NCBI GenBank assembly: GCA_002717655.1
Contig: PBAY01000026.1
Coordinates: 1-64,000, forward strand
Direction: 5' to 3'
DNA: 64,000 nucleotides
Source: Phycisphaerae bacterium
GTDB taxonomy: Bacteria; Planctomycetota; Phycisphaerae; Phycisphaerales; SM1A02
Below the pieces are notes generated by a model, which was given only the letters and a program-made list of their open reading frames with translations, had not been told where the DNA came from and ran no database searches. Below are positions 44,806 to 52,603 of this stretch, piece after piece (position 1 is the stretch's first letter; each line of letters opens with the position of its first letter). Made by a program: the position numbers and the translations under genes.

Positions 44806-45519
44806 TCACATTTCCAGATAATCGTTGTCTCGATCCATTTCAGGCTTGTACTTGTCCGGATACTTCGGCTCGAGGTGTGGATAGAACAACCAGCCAACAT
44901 GCTTGATGAACTCCACATACAAGCCGGTCTGAATGGCTGATTCAGACGCAGCCTCACGATCCAATTCCTTCAGCTTGGGGAAGCGGGCGGAAACATGAAA
45001 CAAGTCGGCGAACTCGTCAGGCTCAACACCATCACGTTCGATGACTCCCACCATCGCAACGCATTCCCCATCCCACATCCAGCGATTGCCGCGTGGATGA
45101 AGTCTGAAACTCTGAATATCAATCAGCACCACTCGATCCACGTTCAGCCTCTTGGCGATATCGCCATAAGGCAAGGCGTTCCACTGCGGTGTCGAGAACT
45201 GCCAGTCTCGAACCACACGCTGCGCGAGCAGCCGGATACCCGAAACCTTGTCAGCAAGACGCTTCGTGACACCCGCCGCAACCGTGTCGCACAACGTTGG
45301 ATTTTCATAAAGCGTCGCCAGATCGGCATCAACGACGACCGCAACAGTCTGGTGCTCCAGCCCTTCATATTTGGGAAGGATCTCGACCAGTTTCTGGTAC
45401 TCGAAGTTCTGCGCCATGCCGCCTGCAAGTACACCGACCGCCTTGCAACCAGATGACAGAATCACGCCTGCAATCAGGACCGACATGAGAGATGCCGCTG
45501 TCACTCGTTTCAGATTCAT
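44806..45519 (-). CDS. Lipoprotein of unknown function
   Basis: A 237-residue predicted lipoprotein: leader ASLMSVLIAGVILSSGC (lipobox LSSGC). The mature part has TVAVVVDADLATLYENP, GDIAKRLNVDRVVLIDIQSF and a C-terminal HVGWLFYPHLEPKYPDKY. Related to the following gene in layout. Joined by a one-base TGATG overlap to the DUF2752 gene before it. Confidence 0.72.
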   Translation of the reverse strand: MNLKRVTAASLMSVLIAGVILSSGCKAVGVLAGGMAQNFEYQKLVEILPKYEGLEHQTVAVVVDADLATLYENPTLCDTVAAGVTKRLADKVSGIRLLAQRVVRDWQFSTPQWNALPYGDIAKRLNVDRVVLIDIQSFRLHPRGNRWMWDGECVAMVGVIERDGVEPDEFADLFHVSARFPKLKELDREAASESAIQTGLYVEFIKHVGWLFYPHLEPKYPDKYKPEMDRDNDYLEM

Positions 45520-45938
45520 CAGACGAATTCCTTATGCACGGCTACTTTCCAACCCCAGGCTGCAACGAACATGATGATCAGACCCCAGGTCCACCAGCCA
45601 TTCCAGGCCGTAGCCAGAAGCCGGCCAAGGGGTGCACCCGTAAATGCCATGACCAGGCCACCCACAAAGACCATGGCGGTCACGATGCACAATACCAGCC
45701 CCATGGGTTGAGCCATGAAGGCCTCGCCCCACTCCCCACGTACGGTATGACTGAATGAGGTCGTCATCCCACACGTCGGACAGGGAAGACCCATGGAGAC
45801 AATCCAACCACAAGGAGGCAGGCCAAGACGCTGATGCGTACCGTGGCCGGATTCTGAGGGGGTCAAGGTCGCCGCAACAACCAGTACAGCAGCAGCCGCG
45901 ACGGCTGCGGCCAGGGCGAACCAACGTGTTCGATTCAT
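45519..45938 (-). CDS. DUF2752 membrane protein
   Basis: A 139-residue membrane protein with the DUF2752 hallmark PCGWIVSMGLPCPTCGMTTSF between the first and second helices, then two more hydrophobic helices (GLVLCIVTAMVFVGGLVMAF; WGLIIMFVAAWGWKVAV). The family is of unknown function; its cysteines might bind metal or take part in redox. The start at MNRTRWF is a judgement, with ATG codons six and more codons upstream as alternatives. Heads a unit with two lipoproteins and a glycosyltransferase. Confidence 0.8.
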   Translation of the reverse strand: MNRTRWFALAAAVAAAAVLVVAATLTPSESGHGTHQRLGLPPCGWIVSMGLPCPTCGMTTSFSHTVRGEWGEAFMAQPMGLVLCIVTAMVFVGGLVMAFTGAPLGRLLATAWNGWWTWGLIIMFVAAWGWKVAVHKEFV

Positions 45939-46090
45939 CCCGCCGTCAGCAATCATCTCACCTGAAGCGTGGTTTGATCCAGCGTTCTGCATGTTCCTTG
46001 CGGTCACCATTCCGGACACGTTACCGAGCCTGAACAGCAACGGCAATCATGACAGCCGTTTCGCAACAGGAAAGGCGTTTGAGATGGCTG

Positions 46091-47395
46091 TTATCGTCCC
46101 TGCTCACTGGCCTCTTGGCGACTCAGTGGGACACAGGCCAATCCCTGCGGGCCTGCCTGTGTCACAGGCACCAGCAGATGAGTCTGCCAGGGCGTGTCAC
46201 GAAGACCGATCAGGAACTGAGCATCCTGACTCAGGACATGAACCACAGGTTCGACCGACTGACCGGGCAATCCAGAGATCACCTCGCCCAACAACGACCA
46301 ATGTCGTAGCGTCCAACCAATGATTGCCGGAATTCCGCCCGAGTCGGAAGCTGAAACCACCAGATGCAAAGCGCCCGTCTCATCCAGTGCAAACTCTGCG
46401 GAGTCATGGTCAGGACATCTGAAACCCAGCACACTCAAGCCGGGCAGATGGTCACAGAGCGACATTGCTTGTTGCGACTCTCTTGAGCCTTCGACACCTC
46501 GGAATGGCTTGTCTCGATCCATGGTTTCCAAAGGCGATCCTTGAACCTGCGTCTCAGGATTGATGGGTGCGGTGACAGGCGGAATCTGAACCTGCGATGC
46601 AACTGGCAGTGGTTCAAGTACCACACGTTCCGAATCACGCATGGGGACAGCAATCGAGTCTGCCTCGAACTCAGGCGACACATGCTCAGGCAGAGACGAA
46701 TCCTGTCCTGCTGCATTCACAACACGATGACGAGCTTCTGAGTCGGGCTGATGATCGGGTGAAACGCCGCCTCGAGCTTCCCGGGCAATGGTCAACAACC
46801 CATCCATGGGACGAGGCAACATGCGTGACTGCGTCAAACCAGTATCTGCACCAATGGCCGATATGACGCCACGATAGTCCACCACACGACCAAGATGACG
46901 TATGACCGCATCCGCCAGACGTTCCGCTGTCGCGGCGGCCTCCGCTTCTTCCTGACCGACGATGATGAGTTCAATCGGCACTTCAAGCGGAACACTCAAT
47001 CCCTTGATCAAGGCGTAGGCAGCAACAACTGCAGCCTGATCACCACCGGTAATGATGGCAAGACGATCAGCATCGAGATCGGCCACAAGCTCGGGCGAGG
47101 CGCCTGAAGGAGGAACCATCACACAAGCACAGCACACTGGAATCAGATTCGTTGCAACCGGATCAAATCCATCTCCGATGCACTCAACCACAAGTTCCTG
47201 CTCATCCTCACGGGCGACGACGATACGACTGGCATCAGGAAGCAGCAATCGAGCTGCTGGCAACCGCCACAAACCCGCACGTATCGGCAGATGTCCCAAC
47301 AGCAGAGTCACCAGTTCCGGACGATCACGAACATGCTCCGATGGGGTTGTCAGACACGCCGTCAGACGAGTGATGTCATCTCGAATACGACTCAT
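46091..47395 (-). CDS. ParA/FlhG-like protein without P-loop, partner of the ParA-CBM gene
   Basis: A 434-residue soluble protein. Residues about 105-180 read DADRLAIITGGDQAAVVAAY then ALIKGL, PIELIIVGQEEAE and AVIRHLGRVVDYRGVI, the order found in the second half of FlhG/MinD-type ATPases (xDAYALIK helix). No Walker A or deviant P-loop is seen in the N-terminal part, so nucleotide hydrolysis is unlikely. The rest is a Pro/Glu-rich linker and a C-terminal domain. Its start overlaps the stop of the ParA-CBM gene (ATGA), arguing that the two act together. Confidence 0.7.
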   Translation of the reverse strand: MSRIRDDITRLTACLTTPSEHVRDRPELVTLLLGHLPIRAGLWRLPAARLLLPDASRIVVAREDEQELVVECIGDGFDPVATNLIPVCCACVMVPPSGASPELVADLDADRLAIITGGDQAAVVAAYALIKGLSVPLEVPIELIIVGQEEAEAAATAERLADAVIRHLGRVVDYRGVISAIGADTGLTQSRMLPRPMDGLLTIAREARGGVSPDHQPDSEARHRVVNAAGQDSSLPEHVSPEFEADSIAVPMRDSERVVLEPLPVASQVQIPPVTAPINPETQVQGSPLETMDRDKPFRGVEGSRESQQAMSLCDHLPGLSVLGFRCPDHDSAEFALDETGALHLVVSASDSGGIPAIIGWTLRHWSLLGEVISGLPGQSVEPVVHVLSQDAQFLIGLRDTPWQTHLLVPVTQAGPQGLACVPLSRQEASEQGR

Positions 47396-48585
47396 CCACC
47401 AGCCTCTTCAACCTGGAGCACACTGATTGGACGATCAGGATCCGTTGATTGCTGCTGCTTGTTGTATGGATCAGGATGCATCCGTCCATCGACGGCAATC
47501 TGATATCGATACTGACCAGGAGGCAAGGCGATGACCGCCTCGAATGCGCCGATTTTCGGATCGAATCTCATGGGCGTGGCAGATACCGACCATCCATTGA
47601 AATCTCCACAGACCGACATGGCCTGTTCCTGCTGACCAGGCTGCCTGAAGCGAATTCCCTGATTCGTGATCTCGACACCGAATGTCACTGGAACCGGCGG
47701 CTCAGGACTCGACTGATCGCCACTCTCCACACGCTGAGCGATTTCAGCAACTCTTGAGTTTGATTGACTGGACTGCAAGGTCTCGGGCTCGGACTCGCCT
47801 GGAGGATTCGCAACCAGCCATTCCAGAAGAGTCTCCATATCTCGAGTTGCCTGAGATGTCGGGTCATGCTCGATGACGGGTTGCCCCATGCTTGCCGCAA
47901 CCCTGAATGACTCATGCTCCCGGATCTGTACTGGGACCAGCAGATCGTCAAAGTGCTGCCTGAGCGTTGCCAGAATCCGAATCGCCAGCGGCGAAGCTGG
48001 GTCATACAGCGTCGGAAGCATGTGGCAGGCCAACGGACGAGACAGACGATGTACCAGTGCCTCGATGGTCTGACGCTGTCGATGAGCCCCCTGCATCGCA
48101 AAGTAGCCGGTTTCAACCGGAACAATCGCTTCTGCAGATGCCCGCAAGGCATTGAACGTCAGCAGGCCGACAGATGGTGGACAATCGATGAGACAAAGAT
48201 CGTATTGAGGCGACAAGGCCTCCAAGGCCAACGAAAGGCGTCGATCTCGATCCGCCAATCTTGACAGCTCCCCCTCGGAAGACTCCTGAAGTGCCAGCAT
48301 GATGGTGCTGGGCAGCAGGGAGAGATTCCTGCCAACAGGCCAGAGTCGATCAAAGGCGTGGGGGTCAGGATGGGTCGCCAGCATCGCCTCGACCACACCG
48401 GCTTCAATTCCATCGGCTGGGACACCAAGCCCCACCGCGCAATGGCCCTGGGGATCCATGTCCACCAGCAGAGTTCGAATTCCTCGGGCGGCAGCTACCG
48501 CACCGAGATTGATCGCAGTCGTGGTTTTGCCACAACCGCCCTTCTGATTCACGATCGCGATGGTGCGCACGCTGGTGGATCCCAT
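47392..48585 (-). CDS. ParA/MinD-family ATPase fused to a C-terminal CBM48/AMPK-type domain
   Basis: A 397-residue protein. The first 260 residues form a full ParA ATPase: deviant Walker A VNQKGGCGKTTT (15-21), DMDPQGH, LCLIDCPPSVGLLT and the switch regions, as in Soj/ParA that move DNA or protein cargo. After a Ser/Glu/Pro linker, residues about 300-397 form an immunoglobulin-like CBM48/AMPK-beta domain (AMSVCGDFNGWSVSATPM, LPPGQYRYQIAVDG). One core Trp is kept but the Lys and second Trp that bind glycogen in AMPK appear replaced by Gln and Met. No parB or parS is adjacent. ATG used; an upstream in-frame TTG is less likely. Confidence 0.88.
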   Translation of the reverse strand: MGSTSVRTIAIVNQKGGCGKTTTAINLGAVAAARGIRTLLVDMDPQGHCAVGLGVPADGIEAGVVEAMLATHPDPHAFDRLWPVGRNLSLLPSTIMLALQESSEGELSRLADRDRRLSLALEALSPQYDLCLIDCPPSVGLLTFNALRASAEAIVPVETGYFAMQGAHRQRQTIEALVHRLSRPLACHMLPTLYDPASPLAIRILATLRQHFDDLLVPVQIREHESFRVAASMGQPVIEHDPTSQATRDMETLLEWLVANPPGESEPETLQSSQSNSRVAEIAQRVESGDQSSPEPPVPVTFGVEITNQGIRFRQPGQQEQAMSVCGDFNGWSVSATPMRFDPKIGAFEAVIALPPGQYRYQIAVDGRMHPDPYNKQQQSTDPDRPISVLQVEEAGG

Positions 48586-48669
48586 GTAGGCAGGCAGAGT
48601 CAAACGGCCACCTCTGCTTATCGGCCCCCGTGCGCTCTCCCCTTGAGTCGCAACATGAGTGCCTGCCGC

Positions 48670-49773
48670 TCAGGTCGTGGCGCCGACAGCCAACCATGCA
48701 GCTCGGACCATCTCCTCAGGAACATCTTCGATCAGATCAACCCCTGCCTCGCCAGGGAGTACCAGTCTCAGATGGCCATCACGAGTCTTCTTGTCGAATC
48801 TCATGGCTTCAAGGAGGTCCTCCACCGGCTGTTCTGCTGGCAGATCCGCCGGCAATCCCATGAGGCTGACCATCTCTCTGGTAACGCCAACGACTGATGC
48901 ATCACAGCGACCGAGCCGACACGCACATTCGGCCGCAGCAACCATTCCGATTGCAACAGCTTCTCCATGCCGGAGGTCCAGCTCCGGAATCGGTTCAATG
49001 ACATGTCCGAAGGTATGGCCAAGGTTCAGTGCGGCGCGGCGACCAGATTCCCGCTCATCGCCCTGAACGACATCCACCTTGACCTGAACCGCACGGCTGA
49101 CCAGTCTGGTGATGGTCTCTGACTCTGCCTGAAGAATGGCCGCATGCTCTTGTCGAATGAAGTCAAGCAGAGAAGGATCTGAAATGAATCCATGCTTGAT
49201 GCATTCCGCCACTCCGCTGCGAATCTCTCGAGGGTCCAGTGTCGACAGCACCAGAGGATCAATCAAGACCGCCTTGGGCTGCCAGAAAGCCCCTGCAAGA
49301 TTCTTGCCGACACCTCGATGATCTGGAAGGGGGAGATTGACACCAGTCTTGCCTCCGATTGAGGCATCGACCATCGAAAGCAACGTAGTTGGAATCAGCA
49401 CAAGATCGATTCCACGAAGGAAGGTGGCGGCCGCGAACCCTGCGACATCTCCCGTCACACCTCCCCCGACACCCATGATCAAGGAACCACGATCGAGCCC
49501 CTGGCTCAACGCTGATTGATAGATCGATGCTACGGAATCCAACTGCTTGTTGGCTTCCGTAGCCTTGAACAGATGAGTGCGAAGGTGCCAGGCTTCACCG
49601 AATTCTGCACGCAACTGTTCCCCATGAGGATGTTCGACCTGTTCATCCATGACCAACAGGCCACGTCTTCCACTGTGCACTTCTTCGATGTGCTGAGACA
49701 TGGACGGCAGCAGACCCGGCTCAATGATCACCGGATACGTGCCGCCTGGAACTGAAACCTGAATCCTGTTCAC
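48670..49773 (-). CDS. aroB: 3-dehydroquinate synthase
   Basis: Second step of the shikimate pathway, cyclising DAHP to 3-dehydroquinate with NAD and a metal. Marks: SLIMGVGGGVTGDVAGFAAA, LVLIPTTLLSMVDASIGGKT, GVAECIKHGFISD with a zinc-binding Glu/His, LNLGHTFGHVIE and HGEAVAIGM. 367 residues. Coupled to the membrane protein gene upstream (4-nt overlap) and followed 84 nt later by the ParA-CBM gene. Confidence 0.95.
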   Translation of the reverse strand: MNRIQVSVPGGTYPVIIEPGLLPSMSQHIEEVHSGRRGLLVMDEQVEHPHGEQLRAEFGEAWHLRTHLFKATEANKQLDSVASIYQSALSQGLDRGSLIMGVGGGVTGDVAGFAAATFLRGIDLVLIPTTLLSMVDASIGGKTGVNLPLPDHRGVGKNLAGAFWQPKAVLIDPLVLSTLDPREIRSGVAECIKHGFISDPSLLDFIRQEHAAILQAESETITRLVSRAVQVKVDVVQGDERESGRRAALNLGHTFGHVIEPIPELDLRHGEAVAIGMVAAAECACRLGRCDASVVGVTREMVSLMGLPADLPAEQPVEDLLEAMRFDKKTRDGHLRLVLPGEAGVDLIEDVPEEMVRAAWLAVGATT

Positions 49774-50567
49774 ATCTGGTCTCCACCCGCTCGACTTCGA
49801 AGTTCATGAAGCGCTTCTGCTGGATCATCCGGCAAGTCGACGGCTCCATCAACCATGGGGACCACCTTACGCCTTTCTGAAGGCAGCTGTCGACGAGCCA
49901 GCAACATGACGCCGACCAGAACCATCGCCAGCAGCAGCATGAACCCCAGCAACATGAGCACATCCATGCGCTGCCAGTTCATCTGATTGCCGGCCGCATC
50001 ATCACGTCGTTCGACTCTGCCTCCCAGAAACACCGGATACCGCCTGATCTGCCCATCCATGGCTCTGGCCTTGAGGATCTTGTAGAAGAGGGCATTCACC
50101 TCAACATGCGCTCCCGCAGCAACTTCGATCTGACCTGCCGGGACGTACAGCGCCAAGGGCTCACCTGAGGAAAGGCGAATGAACCATTCTTCCATCTCCT
50201 GATATGGCGATCGCATAGCTCGTATTTCCTGAACGCGGCCTTGAATGCAATAGAGCAGACCTCGGTTCGATGGTGGAGACTCAAGAAGATCTTCTACAGA
50301 CAGCTTCTTTGCTGCAGCATGCTCATCACGTTCATCTGAAGTCTGAAACCATTGATGAAGAAACGGTATCAGCGTTTCAAATGAATCATCAGGCATGGTC
50401 GTCTCGTCCAGCGCCTGATCAAATACCAACTGCACTTCAGCATTCCATGGAGGTGCTGAAGAAGAGATTGCGGAAGGCACCCATGCAACAGCGAAGATCA
50501 CGAAATTCGTGATCTTCGCGGCCAAGGCTCTTTTGATTTCTTGGCGATGTCGCCCTTTGACGACCAT
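49770..50567 (-). CDS. Membrane-anchored hypothetical protein
   Basis: A 265-residue protein with a signal-like N-terminus (NFVIFAVAWVPSAISSS), a soluble region with KLSVEDLLES and LLYCIQGRVQEIRAM, and one strong membrane helix late (VLMLLGFMLLLAMVLVGVML) followed by a short acidic tail. The ATG is only 5 nt past the mature 3' end of tRNA-Glu, so its ribosome-binding site (GGGGT) would lie within the tRNA acceptor stem. Function unknown. Confidence 0.7.
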   Translation of the reverse strand: MVVKGRHRQEIKRALAAKITNFVIFAVAWVPSAISSSAPPWNAEVQLVFDQALDETTMPDDSFETLIPFLHQWFQTSDERDEHAAAKKLSVEDLLESPPSNRGLLYCIQGRVQEIRAMRSPYQEMEEWFIRLSSGEPLALYVPAGQIEVAAGAHVEVNALFYKILKARAMDGQIRRYPVFLGGRVERRDDAAGNQMNWQRMDVLMLLGFMLLLAMVLVGVMLLARRQLPSERRKVVPMVDGAVDLPDDPAEALHELRSRAGGDQM

Positions 50568-50572
50568 GCAAA

Positions 50573-50647
50573 CGACCCCAAGGGGATTCGAACCCCTGTT
50601 GCCTGGATGAAAACCAGGTGTCCTGGACCTGACTAGACGATGGGGTC
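50573..50647 (-). tRNA. tRNA-Glu (anticodon TTC)
   Basis: Acceptor stem GACCCCA/TGGGGTC, anticodon stem CCTGG/CCAGG with loop TTTTCAT giving anticodon TTC, and T loop GGTTCGAATCC. Discriminator G. CCA is not encoded. It is followed after only 5 nt by the start codon of a membrane protein gene on the same strand. Confidence 0.95.
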
Positions 50648-50726
50648 AGGAAGTGTAAATCCTACGTTCATCAGGCCTGGTGTTCAAATGTGAACCCTTC
50701 TGATTGCCGTAGTATCCTCTCCAGAC

Positions 50727-51395
50727 ATGCCCAAAGCCCCCGCCAAAACGGTCATTCTGTGCCCCATGAAGGTCGAAGCAGATGCGCTCAAAAGAGCTGG
50801 CATCAGGTGGCCAATCAGAATTACAGGCATGGGCCAGAACGCTACCGAACAGGCGGTCAAAGAGGTCGCAGCCTCTCATGGGACCGATCTGAGGCTGATT
50901 CTGGCTGGCGTTGCTGGAGGGCTGTCTCATGGAGTCTCGATTGGAGAGGCCTTTCAGATCACCCATGTGACTGATCCTGATGGCACCAGCCTTACCCCAG
51001 TCGACAGCACCTCCACCACACCATCGCTGTGCACGGTTGATGCGATCGTAGAGACCCTCGAGGACCGTCTGAAGCTCCATGAGACGACTGGAGCCGATCT
51101 TGTGGACATGGAGTCATCCCATTTCATCAAGGCCTGTGAGCCCAGAGAAGTCGCCTGGATGGTCTTCAGGGGGGTCAGCGATGATGTGGAAAGTGCAATC
51201 CCACCGGGATGTGAGCACTTCATTGATGCCAGAGGCTACCCCCGCATCGGGAGAATTCTGGTTTCTCTGGCCCTGCACCCCTGGCGGATACCCGCGATGG
51301 TCCATCTGGCCCGAAGCGTCAACCTCGGGATGGCTGGGGTCAGCCGACTGATTCATGAGAAAGTCGGGACCCCAGATAAACCCGCTAGGCCATGA
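50727..51395 (+). CDS. Nucleoside phosphorylase / nucleosidase-like protein
   Basis: A 222-residue PNP/UDP-type alpha/beta protein: ILCPMKVEADALKRAGI, RLILAGVAGGLSHGVSIGE, ADLVDMESSHFIKACE (the ME motif binding ribose) and VFRGVSDDVESA. These are seen in MTA/SAH nucleosidases and the hopanoid-associated HpnG group, but the sequence is too diverged to name the substrate. No hopanoid gene is nearby. It reads away from tRNA-Glu. Confidence 0.8.
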   Translation: MPKAPAKTVILCPMKVEADALKRAGIRWPIRITGMGQNATEQAVKEVAASHGTDLRLILAGVAGGLSHGVSIGEAFQITHVTDPDGTSLTPVDSTSTTPSLCTVDAIVETLEDRLKLHETTGADLVDMESSHFIKACEPREVAWMVFRGVSDDVESAIPPGCEHFIDARGYPRIGRILVSLALHPWRIPAMVHLARSVNLGMAGVSRLIHEKVGTPDKPARP

Positions 51396-51399
51396 TTGT

Positions 51400-51420
51400 G
51401 GCGAGACGCCCGCCATTTTG
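51400..51420 (+). terminator. Weak terminator after the nucleosidase-like gene
   Basis: Short stem TGGCG/CGCCA with a 7-nt loop followed by four T, starting 5 nt past the stop. Its small size makes it uncertain, but it would separate the gene from the transcript beyond. Confidence 0.35.
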
Positions 51421-51630
51421 GCTTGTAAATACATTTCTACAAATGACTTGTGTCAATATTTGAGAATCCTCGTTCCAACCGTTGACCAAGGCAGGCGAGA
51501 GTGGCTACCGTGACCACGTTGCGAATCGAATTCGCACCCGCATCGAACCCCCAAAATCAACTATCCGCGGATTAACTCCGTGGCGCCCCGCCGTCTGGAA
51601 GTGTCGGAGCTCCAGACGGCGGTCTTTTTT
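51421..51630 (+). ncRNA. Candidate structured small RNA or 5' leader
   Basis: About 210 nt without a gene and rich in hairpins: GTGG/CCAC near 51501-51522, GCGAAT-cga-ATTCGC at 51522-51536, CCGCGGA/TCCG-TGG near 51565-51583, and a final 12-bp terminator stem. The strong terminator lies 200 nt before the next gene, so this could be a free small RNA, or a leader that attenuates the PagL-like gene. It does not match tRNA, tmRNA, SRP or RNase P as I know them. Confidence 0.4.
51588..51630 (+). terminator. Strong Rho-independent terminator
   Basis: A perfect 12-bp stem CCGCCGTCTGGA/TCCAGACGGCGG with an 11-nt loop, followed by TCTTTTTT. It is the strongest terminator in the window and lies in a gene-free stretch, which implies a transcript that ends here. 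Confidence 0.93.
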
Positions 51631-51831
51631 AAATGACAACTTGTTCACTCTGAATGGTTTAGACCAAGCGAAACGAATTCATTTCATTCACTGGCGAGCT
51701 GCCTGTATCAGGCCGATCAGCACACCTGTTGCAGACGTTCTACGGATACCGACCTGAATGCTACGTGGTAGCCTGTCGGCAACTGAATTTCTCCCTCTGT
51801 ACAGGGCTTTGCCCAAAGAAGGTATCTCGTC

Positions 51832-52560
51832 ATGACTGGCCTCAGCGTTCTACTGATTGTTTCTGGAATGATGTTCGGGCAGGTGGAGCAAGCCACTCCC
51901 CATACCGGGCTGAAGATTCCACCACCATCAGATGGCCAGCATCTTGCAGAATCATTGAGCAAGTTTCGTGTTGCACCTGCAGCATTTCAGGACAACAGCC
52001 CTGCGGCTGAAGTCATGACATTCACGCTGGGTCAGGCTGCCGACACAAGCTCCGGTTCGACCTCCACCGCTGGCGAAGGCGAAGTGCCTGAGTTTGGCAC
52101 CGCAGGCTCCACACGATGGACCATTCATGGTGGATGGGGCCTTGATGTCCATGGCTCGAATCAGGAAATACAGGCTGGTGTCGGCTTGCAGTATTTCCTC
52201 ATTGACGGGTTTGCCTTCGCACCCGAGTTGAATCTCTGGGGCTTCTTTCAGACCGGAGAAAATTCGTTTGGAGCAAGTCTTGACCTGATGTTCCAATGGC
52301 ACTTCCTCCGCCGCGACTCCTGGTCGGTCTACGGAGATTTCGGCATCGGCCTTCTTGGCACGACCGAGAACGTTCCCTACGACGGATCTCAATTCAATTT
52401 CACACCACAAGCTGGCTTCGGCGTGACCTGGGATATTGGAAACAACAACCGATGGTATGCCGGTGTACGTTGGCACCATATTTCCAATGCAAGCCTGTAT
52501 CAGAACAACCCGGGGCGCGACAGCATTCTGGTTTATACCGGAATCAACTTCCCGTTCTAG
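51832..52560 (+). CDS. PagL-like acyloxyacyl hydrolase (lipid A deacylase), exported
   Basis: A 242-residue protein with a short signal-like N-terminus, a low-complexity linker and a C-terminal beta-barrel of alternating strands (WTIHGGWGLDVHG; FAFAPELNLWGFF). The end, GVRWHHISNASLYQNNPGRD, matches the catalytic region of PagL: H216 and S218 are placed as His/Ser, and D230 stands where PagL has a Glu. The enzyme would remove a fatty acid from lipid A in the outer membrane. The ATG directly follows the signal region; the long N-terminal part before the barrel is unusual. Confidence 0.82.
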   Translation: MTGLSVLLIVSGMMFGQVEQATPHTGLKIPPPSDGQHLAESLSKFRVAPAAFQDNSPAAEVMTFTLGQAADTSSGSTSTAGEGEVPEFGTAGSTRWTIHGGWGLDVHGSNQEIQAGVGLQYFLIDGFAFAPELNLWGFFQTGENSFGASLDLMFQWHFLRRDSWSVYGDFGIGLLGTTENVPYDGSQFNFTPQAGFGVTWDIGNNNRWYAGVRWHHISNASLYQNNPGRDSILVYTGINFPF

Positions 52561-52603
52561 GCTGAATCAGAGGAACTACTGGCCTCTGAAGCAACCAGGC
52601 ACA

